DNA from: Cylindrospermum stagnale PCC 7417
Lineage (GTDB): Bacteria > Cyanobacteriota > Cyanobacteriia > Cyanobacteriales > Nostocaceae
Length of the DNA stretch: 64,000 nt
Assembly (NCBI RefSeq): GCF_000317535.1
Contig: NC_019757.1
Location: 2,930,501-2,994,500, forward strand
Reading direction: 5' to 3'
The translations under genes were made by a program, and so were the position numbers. Of this stretch, positions 52,901 through 62,191 are shown piece after piece. The first letter of the stretch is position 1, and every line of letters begins with the position of its first letter. A model generated the notes under the pieces. It saw only the letters and a list, made by a program, of their open reading frames with translations, was not told the origin of the DNA and made no database searches.

Positions 52901-55308
52901 GGCCCAGCCAAGACAATTTGAGTCGGAGAATTGAAATTAGCGATCGTCACCAGGGGAAAATGCCTCAGCACCGCTTCCACCTTGACAATATCTTCCTTCA
53001 CCGCCAGCATACTGCCCGCATCATGATCCGGATCTTCCGGTGCCGCCATTGCTTGACCTCTGGACTTCACCAGAAACAAGTAATCTTCCTCACTCAAAAC
53101 CCCAGCAGCCCACAAAGCTGTCAGTTCCCCAAAGCTGTGTCCAGCAGTAAAATCTGACTTAAAGCCAGCTTGTTGCAGAATAGAATATAGCCCAGCACTA
53201 AACACACCAATCGCCGGTTGAGCATATTCTGTTCTTTGCAAAGCCGCAACCTGGGCATTCTTTTCCGCTTCCTCAAAAACCGGATGGGGAAAAACAATAT
53301 CCGAAACCGGTCGCAAATTATCATTCAGCAACAGACTGTCCATCTGTCCATAAAGGCGGCGCATCTCCGGGAAATTCATCGCCGCTTCTCGACCCATCTC
53401 TAAATATTGTGAACCTTGCCCAGAAAACAACGCCACAACTTTACCGCCCAAATCCATCCCCGAAGCGCGGTAATAAATCCCTTGGGGATGCTCCCAAGAC
53501 GCTGCCGCAGATTTGAGTTTCAGCAAATCTATACTAATTTGCAGTAACTTGCAAGCCTCAGCCAAATTCTCAGCCACAAACCCAACTCTGGCAGCAGGGA
53601 GAGGAATTACTTGTGTTTGACACTCCAGAACTAATTCTGCATAGTGTCTCTCACCACCCTCAGACTGCAACTTACCTAAAACCTCAGTCGCTTGAAGCAA
53701 CAACGCAGCTGGGGAAGAACCAAACAGCAGCACCTCACTAGGCGCATTATGTAAGCGGTAGGCGTCTTTTTGTTCCGCTTCATATTCTTCCAGCACAACG
53801 TGATAATTTGTGCCACCAAAGCCAAAAGAACTCACACCCGCACGTCTTGGCGGTTCCCCTGCGGCCCGAATCCAAGGTCTAGTTTCGGTATTCAAATAAA
53901 AGGCCGAATTTTTAATATTCAGTTTGGGGTTCGGCTCAGTAATATTAATTGTCGGCGGTAAGATTTTGTGATGTAGCGCCAAAACAGTTTTGATTAAACT
54001 GGCCGCACCCGCTGCCGCTTTGGTATGTCCAATTTGGGATTTGACGCTACCCAAGGCGATGTGCTGCCTTTTAGAATCATGTACATCAAAGTAGTCTCTC
54101 AAAGAACCGAATTCTGTCGGATCTCCCGCCATTGTCCCAGTACCATGTGCTTCCATCAAGCCAACAGTCGCAGGAGAAAAGCCAGCATCATCATAAGCAC
54201 GTTCTAACGCTTTGACTTGTCCTTCTTTGCGAGGAGCATAAATGCTCTTGTAGCGACCATCGCTAGAAGTACCAATACCCTTAATCACTGCATAGATTTT
54301 GTCGCCGTCCCGTTCCGCATCTTCCAAGCGTCTGAGGACAAGCATACAAATACCTTCACCCAACATCATCCCGTCAGATTTAGCATCGAAGGGTTTGACA
54401 TTTTCACTGGGAGTTACAGCAGGAGTTTTGCTAAAGGAGATGTAAGCCATGATGGTGTTGTCGGTATCCACACCGCCAGTTAGCATCATGTCGCTGCGAT
54501 ACTCAATTAGCTCACTAATTGCCATTTTTAAAGCACCAAAAGAACTGGCGCAAGCTGCATCAACAACGCAGTTTGTCCCGCCAAAGTTCAGCCGGTTGGC
54601 AATTCTTCCCGCCACAACGTTAGCCAACATCCCAGGGAAAGCATTCTCATCCCATTTGATATAAGCGCTTTTGATTTTCTCAACAATTTTTTGTGTATCT
54701 TCGTCAGATAAACCACTGCTTTTCAGCACCTTTTCCCAAACTGGATACTCTAATCTGGCAGACAGTGGCATCCCCAATTGCTTTGCCTGGGCTACGCCTA
54801 AGATTACCCCAATAGTTTCGCGGCTAAACTCCCGCGCTTCGCTATATCCTGCATCTTCCATTGCCTCTTTGGCAACTACTAAACTCAACAGTTGCGATAC
54901 ATCTGTGACTTCTAAGATGCTGGGAGGAATGCCAAATTCCATCGGGTTAAAATCAACTTCAGGAATAAAACCACCTTTTTTACAGTAGGTTTTATCTTCG
55001 GTAGTTCTGGGGTTGGGGTCGTAGTAATCTTTGACGCTCCAGTGTGTTTCTGGTACATCGGTGATACAATCAATTTTGTTAACGATGTTGCGCCAGTATT
55101 CTCGTAAATTTCTCGATTTTGGTAACAGAGATGCCATCCCAACAATCGCTATCGGATTTTGTTGCAGTTGTCTATTAATTTTGCTGGTTGACACCGATGT
55201 TTCTGACTTCATCTTTTTTTCCTCTATAGACTTAATCAAAGCCTTTTCACAACTGTTAACAAGGCTTTCTAACTCCGCCAAGGCATTATCAATTGAATAA
55301 GCAGACAT
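49924..55308 (-). CDS. hglE: Heterocyst glycolipid synthase HglE (KS-AT-ACP-ACP)
   Basis: A 1,794-residue PfaA-like polyketide synthase that would build the long-chain aglycone of heterocyst glycolipids. KS about 48-512 with Cys253 in VVDAACASSFGAL and His in MEAHGTGTMAGD. AT about 625-940 with Ser725 in TAGHSFGELTALWA. A linker has five 12-residue repeats of the AAVAKIVEPVIE type. Two nearly identical ACPs follow, with phosphopantetheine sites Ser1357 and Ser1476 (ADLGIDSIKRVEIL). Residues about 1,560-1,794 are the non-catalytic structural half of a ketoreductase. The catalytic half is in the next gene. The stop codon lies in a heptamer repeat, and no strong ribosome site precedes the ATG. 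Confidence 0.93.
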   Translation of the reverse strand: MSAYSIDNALAELESLVNSCEKALIKSIEEKKMKSETSVSTSKINRQLQQNPIAIVGMASLLPKSRNLREYWRNIVNKIDCITDVPETHWSVKDYYDPNPRTTEDKTYCKKGGFIPEVDFNPMEFGIPPSILEVTDVSQLLSLVVAKEAMEDAGYSEAREFSRETIGVILGVAQAKQLGMPLSARLEYPVWEKVLKSSGLSDEDTQKIVEKIKSAYIKWDENAFPGMLANVVAGRIANRLNFGGTNCVVDAACASSFGALKMAISELIEYRSDMMLTGGVDTDNTIMAYISFSKTPAVTPSENVKPFDAKSDGMMLGEGICMLVLRRLEDAERDGDKIYAVIKGIGTSSDGRYKSIYAPRKEGQVKALERAYDDAGFSPATVGLMEAHGTGTMAGDPTEFGSLRDYFDVHDSKRQHIALGSVKSQIGHTKAAAGAASLIKTVLALHHKILPPTINITEPNPKLNIKNSAFYLNTETRPWIRAAGEPPRRAGVSSFGFGGTNYHVVLEEYEAEQKDAYRLHNAPSEVLLFGSSPAALLLQATEVLGKLQSEGGERHYAELVLECQTQVIPLPAARVGFVAENLAEACKLLQISIDLLKLKSAAASWEHPQGIYYRASGMDLGGKVVALFSGQGSQYLEMGREAAMNFPEMRRLYGQMDSLLLNDNLRPVSDIVFPHPVFEEAEKNAQVAALQRTEYAQPAIGVFSAGLYSILQQAGFKSDFTAGHSFGELTALWAAGVLSEEDYLFLVKSRGQAMAAPEDPDHDAGSMLAVKEDIVKVEAVLRHFPLVTIANFNSPTQIVLAGPTAEIARIRQALHDQGSAAVLLPVSAAFHTSLIAFAQKSFAIATKSVAFQNPKIPVFSNVTSRPYPKEPQAIQKILETHLSNSVLFKQEIENIYAAGGHCFVEFGPKRILTNLVKDILGDRPHITVSLNPSTQKNSDRSLREAAVQLRVIGMPLGNLDPYQLPPVLPPTEKKKTLNVRLNGINYVSDKTKNAFTQALQDGHQVGAISPRPLVESPVPSPAAIYSPTPEFSEITATSNGNGHKKTSPVPPVTFSHQPTPEPLAQRPGGKMQTTPEKLVNFQLALESLENLLTEFQHNQTENLQVHGTYLNHQMEYAKTFFQLIQQQNALFANAKSSPEAAQLKLVVMESLERSMMQFHSQQGETLRIHEQYLQEQVEYAKNFFQLIQQEYSRLLSGEVTIQSLTEKLSNGKSLLPLTTEAPVPPTAKIVETQPLPVMQPLVKSGSSVVEAAVAKIVEPVIEAAVAKIAEPVIEVQVAKIVEPVIEAAVAKIAEPVIEAAVAKIVEPVAIPEPAATSGINIADLGKNLLAITSEKTGYPVEMLELDMDMEADLGIDSIKRVEILGGLQEIYPDLPKPNLEELAEKRTIGQVVDYLQSHALGNPTVVIAPQEVKQAIEMPVIPEPVITFSPEPEAPVNNQFANLAETLLAITSEKTGYPVEMLELDMDMEADLGIDSIKRVEILGGLQELYPDLPKPNLEELGELRTIGQIVDYLQKLVGGEKKKSQSEVTTLSPSNVGFPRPPEAVSPPPAVDPNTPRLPAKLKTLPRPDFLEFSLPEGHIGLITDDGSLTTAKLAYSLIEQGWKVVVLSFPLSLVASQVPLPTGVTRVTLANLSEEHLQQQLQAIANHCGAIAAFIHLHPLFAAENTGKLSYPEVEKAIVKHVFLIAKHLKQSLNTAADQGRSCFCTVAHLDGAFGLKHQQNFSPIAAGLFGLTKSLRWEWPKVFARAIDLNPTLDPHQSAEYIIAELHDSNRYIAEVGYSSQGRVTLVAKNG

Positions 55309-56319
55309 AGGCTAATTTTGAGTACTGTGGATTGTGTAGCTACAGTAATTTCTGTTGCCTACGAATAATGAGGATTTACCTCTGAAAAGTAAGCAGCTAG
55401 CTATTTTATCTGCGTTTGCTTTGCTAAATGCTTTTCTCCAAATCAATCCCACACGACACATACTGACCTCACTTAGCCCTAAATAATTGACGCTTTTGGC
55501 ACTTTGAGGCAGTTTTGCAATGCTGCAATCGTGAAAAAATTCTATACAACGAATGACTCTTGATATTGTGACAACAGGAGTGCTTTAGCTGCCAGTGAGG
55601 GGGAATTCAACACATTCGGAATGGTACAGATTTTGGTCAATTCTATCCCACTGGAACAATTGAAACTTAGAAGTGGTTATGGGAACAGAGATGTATTTTT
55701 TTTCAACCCAGTTCGATTGTCTAGCCTTAATGCGGCAATGAAACTGGTGTTAATTACAACGTTCTGTAGCTTGATAAACACCATGTCTAGTTTCAACGTC
55801 CGGGATAATATATTTTAGGGTATAAGACCAAAAAAAGTTGCCAAATTCGTTACAGAAAGAACACCATTTTTAATCAGAATCCTGGATATGAAAAAATACT
55901 TAACTGGTCTTTAGGTGATGATAATTGATCTAAAGTTTAGTATTTTTTCCTTTAACAATTTCAATTAATCAACTAATTACCTTTACTGAAGCATTGAATT
56001 AATAAAAACACTAGCATATCTTAAAGAACCTGAAAAGTTCATTTAAAGTTATTTTAGAAAAAAAATAGATTGTCAGTGATACAAATTTTCAATCGCAAAT
56101 TAAGTTATTAGTATAATCTATGACTGTTGTTTACTGGCAAACCTTTTAGTGATTAGGGTTAGACAGTAATTCTGTCTTGATTGAGTCAGCATTTTCGGTA
56201 TGCTGTCTAGTAAGTAACAAAATCATAAACATATACATTTATTGAATGGACAGAAATGGGGTTTTTTCTGAATAAAATAATAATTAATTAAATGTAAAAT
56301 AAAAATTTTGTTTGTAGTG

Positions 56320-56373
56320 AGCGATTTATCGCTCGCTCCAATCAGTATCAGGACTAAAGTCCTTACTACGATC
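56320..56373. repeat. Palindromic interspersed repeat, family C, copy 2
   Basis: 54 bp: GTTTGTAGTGAGCGATTTAT...CCTTACTACGATC, containing GAGCGATTTATCGCTC and AGGACTAAAGTCCT. Relative to copies 1 and 3 the two internal palindromes occur in the reverse order, so this copy is inverted. Confidence 0.75.
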
Positions 56374-56422
56374 TTTTTCAATTTAATCTTTCTACTTAGT
56401 TAAAACACCAACCATGCTTTAA

Positions 56423-56452
56423 TCCGGAAATCAGGATATTCTAAAATATTAT
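56423..56452 (+). promoter_or_regulatory. Possible developmental (DIF-type) promoter
   Basis: TCCGGA, an 18-bp spacer, then TATTAT. TCCGGA in the -35 position is the motif reported for promoters induced early in heterocyst differentiation in Anabaena. It points towards hgdB with about 540 bp between. One six-base match is weak evidence. Confidence 0.25.
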
Positions 56453-57001
56453 TTTAGTTAGCTACCTGAAGATAATGTCATGTGGTACACAACTGGGCTA
56501 ACAGCAGTCGGTTAATAATACTAAGGTTGGTTGAGAGTTAATAATCTGTCAGGATTGTCAATTGAAAAAACTCAGTTCTTAATTTATCTATAACAGATAT
56601 TCTGTTTAGATTTGATAACTAAGTGCTAATTATATTGGTTGACATTTAGAAAGTTTTTTGCAATAATTGAGGGCAAGTTTATCTAAGATTTTTGGTTGTT
56701 TTTATTGGCGCTTCGTTACAACTTGAGATTGAGATTTTCTGGTTAGCGATATCGTATTTTACGCTACTTCATTCAATGCCCATTAACGATAAAACTTAGG
56801 ATAATTGAATTTTCGCCAGTGTTAATTTCGCCGCTCTTTTAATCATCTGTGGCGGCGGTAAAGGCGTACAACAATTCATTCAAAACTAATTAGACCTGTC
56901 CGCTGGCTGAAAGTGAACTTCTAGAGGACAGAGCCTCTCGGTAAATTGGCGGATATAGCCCTTTCGGCTATCCCCTGGCAGAGCATAATGGGAATGAAAA
57001 T

Positions 57002-58204
57002 ATGGCAGAAAACAAAGCAAGCCAGTTACTCAAAAAAGCCACTGGTAAGTGGAGAATAATTTTGGCAGCTTCTATCGCTTTAACTACTGGATTAGTCTCT
57101 TTCTACGGTTTTTCACAATTTGGGGCGCGAAAAGCTGTTCAGCCTCTTCCAGTCAATACCCCCCAGGCGACACCAGCTAAAGTGGCTGTGACAGCTTTAG
57201 GACGCTTGCAGCCGGAAGGTAAAGTTACTTATTTGTCTGCTCCCAATTCAATCAACGGTGTTCGAGTAGAAAAGCTGTTGGTGAAGGAAGGAGATGAGGT
57301 TAAGAAAGGGCAAGTATTAGCTCATCTGGAAGATTACGCTCGCGCTAAAGCCGCACTGCAACAGTCTTTAGACAAACTGCAAGTAGCCAAAGCCAAACTA
57401 GCGCAGGTAAAGTCTGGGGCTAAAACCGGTGATGTGAATGCTCAAAAAGCGGCGATCGCTAATTTAGCATCTCAATTAAAAGGTGACATCGCATCCCAAG
57501 CCGCGACAATCAACCGCATCCAAGCTGAAGTAGACAATGCTCAAACCGAAAACACGCGCTACCAACAGTTAAAAAAAGAAGGCGCGATTTCCGCTTCCAC
57601 AGCAGATACTAAAGCTTTACAACTCAAAACTGCCCAACAGCAACTAACAGAAGCCAAAGCCAATCTCAACCGCACTCAAGACACTCTCCAACAACAGCTA
57701 AAGCAAGCTAAAGCCAAACTCAACAGCATTAGCGAAGTACGTCCTGTAGATGTCGACGCAGCACAAGCCGAAGTCAAAAGTGCGACAACTGCCATCCAAC
57801 AAGCCAAGGCAGATCAAGATTTAACTTACATCCAATCTCCTATAGATGGCAAAATCTTGAAAATTCACACCAAAACTGGAGAAGTAATTGCCACTTCTGG
57901 TTTTGCTGAAGTCGGTAAGATATCTCAAATGTATGTAGTAGCAGAAGTGTATCAAACCGATATTGAAAAAGTGCGTCTAGGTCAAAAAGCTTCCATTACT
58001 AGCACGGCATTTTCCGGAAAAATACATGGCACTGTCAGCGAGATTGGTTGGCAAGTTGACAAACAAAGCATCTTCAGCATTAATCCCGGCTCAGACACAG
58101 ATCGCCGAATAGTTGAGGTAAAAATCAGCATCGATAATCCCGCAGATAGTCAAAAAGTGGCTCGTTTAACTAACTTACAGGTAGATGTCGCCATTCAAAT
58201 CTAA
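57002..58204 (+). CDS. hgdB: Membrane fusion protein HgdB (DevB-like)
   Basis: A 400-residue HlyD/DevB-type adaptor. One N-terminal membrane anchor (about 18-38) precedes a biotinyl-lipoyl-like strand set (LLVKEGDEVKKGQVLAHLED), a long coiled-coil hairpin (about 105-270), the second lipoyl half (YIQSPIDGKILKIHTKTGEV) and a beta-barrel (VVAEVYQTDIEKVRLGQKAS). In Anabaena the orthologous position holds hgdB-hgdC, needed for the proper glycolipid layer. hgdC follows 58 bp downstream. The partner outer-membrane channel would be TolC-like and is encoded elsewhere. Confidence 0.85.
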   Translation: MAENKASQLLKKATGKWRIILAASIALTTGLVSFYGFSQFGARKAVQPLPVNTPQATPAKVAVTALGRLQPEGKVTYLSAPNSINGVRVEKLLVKEGDEVKKGQVLAHLEDYARAKAALQQSLDKLQVAKAKLAQVKSGAKTGDVNAQKAAIANLASQLKGDIASQAATINRIQAEVDNAQTENTRYQQLKKEGAISASTADTKALQLKTAQQQLTEAKANLNRTQDTLQQQLKQAKAKLNSISEVRPVDVDAAQAEVKSATTAIQQAKADQDLTYIQSPIDGKILKIHTKTGEVIATSGFAEVGKISQMYVVAEVYQTDIEKVRLGQKASITSTAFSGKIHGTVSEIGWQVDKQSIFSINPGSDTDRRIVEVKISIDNPADSQKVARLTNLQVDVAIQI

Positions 58205-58262
58205 ATATCACCCAAGGGACTCTGCAATTTCTTCCAAAACTATATCTTCTTTTGCTTGAATT

Positions 58263-59444
58263 ATGAATTTCAAGATTCCTTTGGCATGGCTACAGCTAGC
58301 CCAACAAAAAATTCGGTTTATTGTAGCTGTAGCAGGGATTGCTTTTATTGTGCTACTAATGTTTGTTCAACTTGGTTTCCAAGATGCGCTCTATTCTAGT
58401 GCTACCGCAGTCCATCAGAAGCTGCACGGCGATTTATTTTTAGTCAGTTCCCAATATAAATCTTTGACTTCCAATCAAAGCTTTTCTCGGACTCGTTTGT
58501 ACCAAACCTTGGGGTTTGATGGTGTAGAGTCAGTTAGCCCAATGTATTTACAATTTGCCAAGTTAAAAAATCCCGCCACTGGTGAAAAATATTCAATATA
58601 TGTAATTGGCTTTGATCCGGGAAAACCTGTGATCAATATTCCCGAAGTTGAACAAAATTTAGATAAACTCAAAATTCCGGATGTGATGCTTTTTGACAGA
58701 GATTCCCGCCCAGAGTTTGGCCCGATTGTAGAAAAATTTTACGCAGAAAATACTGACCAGACAATTGAAATATTTCCCTTCAATTCCTTAATTGGCTACA
58801 GAGTCAGAGTTGGTGGCTTATTCAGTTTAGGCCCTTCCTTTGGCGTAGATGGCAATTTAGTTGTGAGTGACTCAACTTTTCTCAGAATCAACCCCAATAA
58901 TACCCGGCCAGCAGAAATGATCGATGTAGGTTTGATTACCCTCAAACCTGATGCTGACCCAATTAAGGTGTTAAAAAACTTACAAATGTTTTTACCTAAT
59001 GATGTCCAAGTTTTTACTCGCCAAGGTTTTATTGACTTCGAGAAAAAATACTGGTCTGTCAGAACACCTATTGGTTTTATTCTCAATCTAATGCTGACAA
59101 TGGCTTCTATTGTAGGTGTGGTGATTGTCTATCAAATTCTCTACAGTAACATTGCCACGCAATTCATTGCTTATGCAACTTTAAAAGCTATAGGTTATCC
59201 AAATAAATATTTATTAAATGTGGTTTTTCAACAAGCTTTAATCTTGGCTTTTTCCAGTTACATTCCCGGATTTTTTGCTTCTATAGCTTTATATGACTTT
59301 GCTATGAAATCTACTAAATTACCAATTATGATGACTGCTAATAATGCGGTATTAGTCTTAGTTTCAACTGTTTTGATGTGTATAACTTCTGGGGCACTAG
59401 CTATCAACAAACTCCGCTCCGCCGACCCGGCTGATATCTTCTAG
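58263..59444 (+). CDS. hgdC: ABC exporter permease HgdC (DevC-like)
   Basis: A 393-residue FtsX/MacB-type permease: first membrane helix about 22-42 (IVAVAGIAFIVLLMFVQLGF), a large periplasmic domain, and three C-terminal helices including ASIVGVVIVYQILYSNIATQ. It matches DevC in length and pattern. No devA-like ATPase gene follows; a dehydrogenase-like gene does. This matches the Anabaena hgdBC locus, which also lacks its own ATPase. Confidence 0.85.
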   Translation: MNFKIPLAWLQLAQQKIRFIVAVAGIAFIVLLMFVQLGFQDALYSSATAVHQKLHGDLFLVSSQYKSLTSNQSFSRTRLYQTLGFDGVESVSPMYLQFAKLKNPATGEKYSIYVIGFDPGKPVINIPEVEQNLDKLKIPDVMLFDRDSRPEFGPIVEKFYAENTDQTIEIFPFNSLIGYRVRVGGLFSLGPSFGVDGNLVVSDSTFLRINPNNTRPAEMIDVGLITLKPDADPIKVLKNLQMFLPNDVQVFTRQGFIDFEKKYWSVRTPIGFILNLMLTMASIVGVVIVYQILYSNIATQFIAYATLKAIGYPNKYLLNVVFQQALILAFSSYIPGFFASIALYDFAMKSTKLPIMMTANNAVLVLVSTVLMCITSGALAINKLRSADPADIF

Positions 59445-59464
59445 TAGTCCATCAAGTTTAACCA

Positions 59465-59522
59465 GTTCGTAGTAAGGACTTTAGTCCTGATTTCTCTAAG
59501 CACTGAAGTGCTTACTACAAAC
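59465..59522. repeat. Palindromic interspersed repeat, family C, copy 3
   Basis: 58 bp: GTTCGTAGTAAGGACTTTAG...GAAGTGCTTACTACAAAC, with 12-bp nearly perfect inverted ends. It sits between hgdC and hgdA. Confidence 0.75.
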
Positions 59523-59584
59523 CCGCAAAACTAACTTGACAGTAGTTAGCCACTAAAATCAACATTACCAATTATTTACACCTT

Positions 59585-60589
59585 ATGAATTTCAACAATA
59601 AAACTCTCTTGATCACTGGAACTGATGAATTTGTCGGCTTGCGTGCAGCCGAGTTAGCCAGAGAAAAAGGCATAAAAGTTCGGGGATTACAAAGTTCTCC
59701 AGAACAGGACAAAAAAGCGCAAAGTTTGGGTGTTGAGATAATTGTTGGTAGTGTTACCGATCCTGCTATTGCCCAAAAGGCTTGTCAGGGAGTAGATATC
59801 GTTTTACATACAACTCAAGTTACTCAAGAAGCTGGCGAAATCAAGCATTTTCGTGAAGTCAATGTAGGTGGTGCTCTCAACATAGCAAAAGCTGCTAAAC
59901 AGGCTGGGGTTAAGAGCTTTGTGCATCTCTCTAGTGCAATGGTCTACGGCTTTAACTATCCCAATGAAGTTACTGAATCTGGGCCACTTTCTGGCGAAAA
60001 TAATCCCTATTGTCAGACGAAAATCGAAGCTGAAACCGAACTTTTAAAGCTGAATGCACCACCAGATTTTGGCATCATCATCATGCGAGCCGGAGATGTT
60101 TATGGACCCGGAAGTATCCCTTGGATAGTCCGACCAATTTTGATGATGCGTCAAAAATTATTTGCCTACGCCAACGATGGTAAAGGAGTAATCAATCATG
60201 TATATATAGATAACCTGATTGATGCCATCTTCCTAGCGATAGAAAAAGAAACCTACGGAGAAATTTTCAATATCACCGACGGCAAAGAGACTTCCTGGAA
60301 AGAGTATTTTATCCAGTTAGCAGCAATGGAAGGTTTACCTGCACCTATGTCCCTACCCAAGGATGAAATGAAGTTATTTCTCAAGCTGCGTCATCAGGGA
60401 CAAAAACTATTTCGGCAAAAAGCCGATATTCTGCCGGAGTCTGTAGATTTTATGACTCGTCCCTATGCTTATTCTATTGACAGAGCCAAAAGCCTATTAA
60501 ATTACAAACCAACCATCGACTTACAAGAGGGAATGCGGCGCACACATGAATGGGTGCAAAAGACTGATCTTCAGAAATTAATCAAGTAA
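59585..60589 (+). CDS. hgdA: NAD-dependent epimerase HgdA
   Basis: A 334-residue extended-SDR sugar epimerase/dehydratase. The cofactor loop is LLITGTDEFVGLRAAELARE, in which the middle glycine of the usual GxxGxxG is not conserved. Other elements are VHLSSAMVYGFNYPNEVTES, the catalytic pair NPYCQTK, and MRAGDVYGPGSIPW. In Anabaena the gene next to hgdBC is hgdA, a UDP-galactose 4-epimerase needed for correct heterocyst glycolipid composition. It follows hgdC by 140 bp on the same strand. Two decayed fragments of similar genes lie downstream. Confidence 0.82.
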   Translation: MNFNNKTLLITGTDEFVGLRAAELAREKGIKVRGLQSSPEQDKKAQSLGVEIIVGSVTDPAIAQKACQGVDIVLHTTQVTQEAGEIKHFREVNVGGALNIAKAAKQAGVKSFVHLSSAMVYGFNYPNEVTESGPLSGENNPYCQTKIEAETELLKLNAPPDFGIIIMRAGDVYGPGSIPWIVRPILMMRQKLFAYANDGKGVINHVYIDNLIDAIFLAIEKETYGEIFNITDGKETSWKEYFIQLAAMEGLPAPMSLPKDEMKLFLKLRHQGQKLFRQKADILPESVDFMTRPYAYSIDRAKSLLNYKPTIDLQEGMRRTHEWVQKTDLQKLIK

Positions 60590-60919
60590 TCAAACCCGCT
60601 CTTTTACAAGAGATTTGGCTATGGAAGATGCTATGTGAGTACAAATCAGCTTACTTACAGATTGGTTTTTAACATTAAGTATACTTAATGTCAACTATAG
60701 CTAATCCATAGCTAAATAATTCGGTTGGTAAATGAATTCTACTAGTCCAGCATAGCAAGAATAACTTTCTTCCCTTCTGCCTATTGCCTATTGCCTTCTT
60801 CTACTAGAGAAATCTTCACAGTTGTAATTTGTGCTGAATCTCAAGAATTTCTACCAAAGTAGTGACTCAAATGGTTTCTTCAACTAAGTTATCAGGAAGC
60901 TAATTCTCTCAAAAAAACC

Positions 60920-61068
60920 AACATCTATCGGCAGTAGTAGATTTGATTATGCTGACCTATGCTTGTTCTGCTGCCAAAGCAAAAAATCTGTAAAATTATA
61001 AACCTAAAATTGATTTTTCAGTAGTAATGCAACGCAGAAAAGAATGGATGCAACAAACTGAACTGTAA
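60920..61068 (+). pseudogene. Relic of an hgdA-like 3' end
   Basis: The translated stretch YACSAAKAKNL, then a stop, then NYKPKIDFSVVMQRRKEW and MQQTEL before a final TAA aligns directly with the C terminus of HgdA (YAYSIDRAKSLLNYKPTIDL, EGMRRTHEWVQKTDL). Upstream, similarity continues out of frame for about 35 bp. It has an internal stop and lacks the rest of the gene. The remainder of 60,590-61,119 shows no gene. Confidence 0.85.
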
Positions 61069-61119
61069 AACAAAAGTGTTGATAATATTATCTACAAGTT
61101 TCCCAAAAACTTGTTTGTC

Positions 61120-62103
61120 ATGATCAATAAGCAGCCACGATTGAGCATCGGGTTACCTGTATTTAATGGTGAAAAATTTATCAAAGAAGCGATAAATTCT
61201 CTGTTGGCTCAGACCTTTGAAGATTTTGAGCTAATTATTTGTGATAATGCATCTACGGACAAAACCGAGGAAATTTGTAGAACATACGCCGAGAAAGATA
61301 AACGTATACGCTACTACCGTAATGAGAAGAATATCGGTTGCGCTCGTAACTTCAATCGCGTCTTTGAATTGTCTTCTGGTGAGTATTTTAAGTGGGCGGC
61401 TCATGATGATCTACATGCTCCCGATTTTATTATGCGGTGTATTGAAGTCCTCGACGAACACCCTAGTATAATCTTGTGCCATTCTCAAGTATATATCATT
61501 GATGAAAATGGCAAATTTCTCCAAAATTACAATATAAAACTTAAGACAGATTCACTAAAACCACAGGAGCGTTTTCATGAATTACTTGGTAAAAATTTAT
61601 GTTATCAATGTTACGGAATAATTCGTAGTAGTGCTCTTAAGAGTATACCACCTATGGGTAGTTATGGTAATGCAGATGGAGTTTTATTGGTAAGACTAGC
61701 TTTGCGTGGTCGGTTTTATGAAATACCAGAATACCTATTTTTTGCCAGATGTCATCCAGAACAATCAATGAATATGTTTATTCCTAATTATTTGTTGGTT
61801 GCCAAAAATGAGCAGCAAGAATTATTGAGCTTACTGCCTGATTACTATGGCTATGCAATTTGGTTTGATTCAGCAAATGAAGGGCGAATTTTGTTACCAC
61901 ATTGGAGAATTCTCTGGGAGTATTTGCTCTCTATATGGCATAGTTCATTAAGTTTATCTGAGCATCTGTGTTGCTATAACAGTATAATTAGTCAATCTAA
62001 GTCTCCAGAAAATGTTTTACTTAAAGATTTATTGAATGCACTGCAAATACTTTGGAAACGTTGGCGAAAAGCACTAATTAAAGAACAGCAAATTACACTT
62101 TAA
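61120..62103 (+). CDS. Family 2 glycosyltransferase
   Basis: About 327 residues from the ATG at 61,120; a TTG at 61,111 would add three. The GT-A fold N terminus is LSIGLPVFNGEKFIKEAINS, with ELIICDNASTDKTEEICRTY for the nucleotide-binding Asp and FKWAAHDDLHAPDF for the metal-binding acidic pair. No membrane segment is obvious. The island context suggests it adds or modifies sugar on an envelope glycolipid or polysaccharide. The acceptor is not deducible. Confidence 0.85.
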   Translation: MINKQPRLSIGLPVFNGEKFIKEAINSLLAQTFEDFELIICDNASTDKTEEICRTYAEKDKRIRYYRNEKNIGCARNFNRVFELSSGEYFKWAAHDDLHAPDFIMRCIEVLDEHPSIILCHSQVYIIDENGKFLQNYNIKLKTDSLKPQERFHELLGKNLCYQCYGIIRSSALKSIPPMGSYGNADGVLLVRLALRGRFYEIPEYLFFARCHPEQSMNMFIPNYLLVAKNEQQELLSLLPDYYGYAIWFDSANEGRILLPHWRILWEYLLSIWHSSLSLSEHLCCYNSIISQSKSPENVLLKDLLNALQILWKRWRKALIKEQQITL

Positions 62104-62191
62104 ATTAATTCTTTAAGAAGCAAAAGATTGCTGTTGCAGTTTTTTGGTTGCTAATACCATAGCAAAATCACCTGTAGGGAATTACCAAATT

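Larger units (their letters stand above)
55309..57001. other. 1.7-kb divergent intergenic region between hglE and hgdB
   Basis: AT-rich and without a convincing gene; a 65-codon frame at 55,621 is not protein-like. It holds one family C palindromic repeat and a TCCGGA promoter-like element. Both flanking genes would be switched on in heterocysts, so long leaders and developmental promoters are expected here. Directly before hgdB is a GC-richer stretch with GGCGGATATAGCCC...GGCTATCCCC (56,948-56,974), which could form a hairpin. Confidence 0.6.

Noticed and set aside
41031-55308. A polyunsaturated fatty acid (pfa) synthase cluster
   Set aside because: The domain architecture is similar, but hetI, hglB-type reductase, hgdBCA and glycosyltransferases around it identify the heterocyst glycolipid synthase.
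55621-55818. A 65-codon gene in the hglE-hgdB spacer
   Set aside because: No ribosome site, no recognisable composition or motif, and surrounding sequence is AT-rich non-coding in character.
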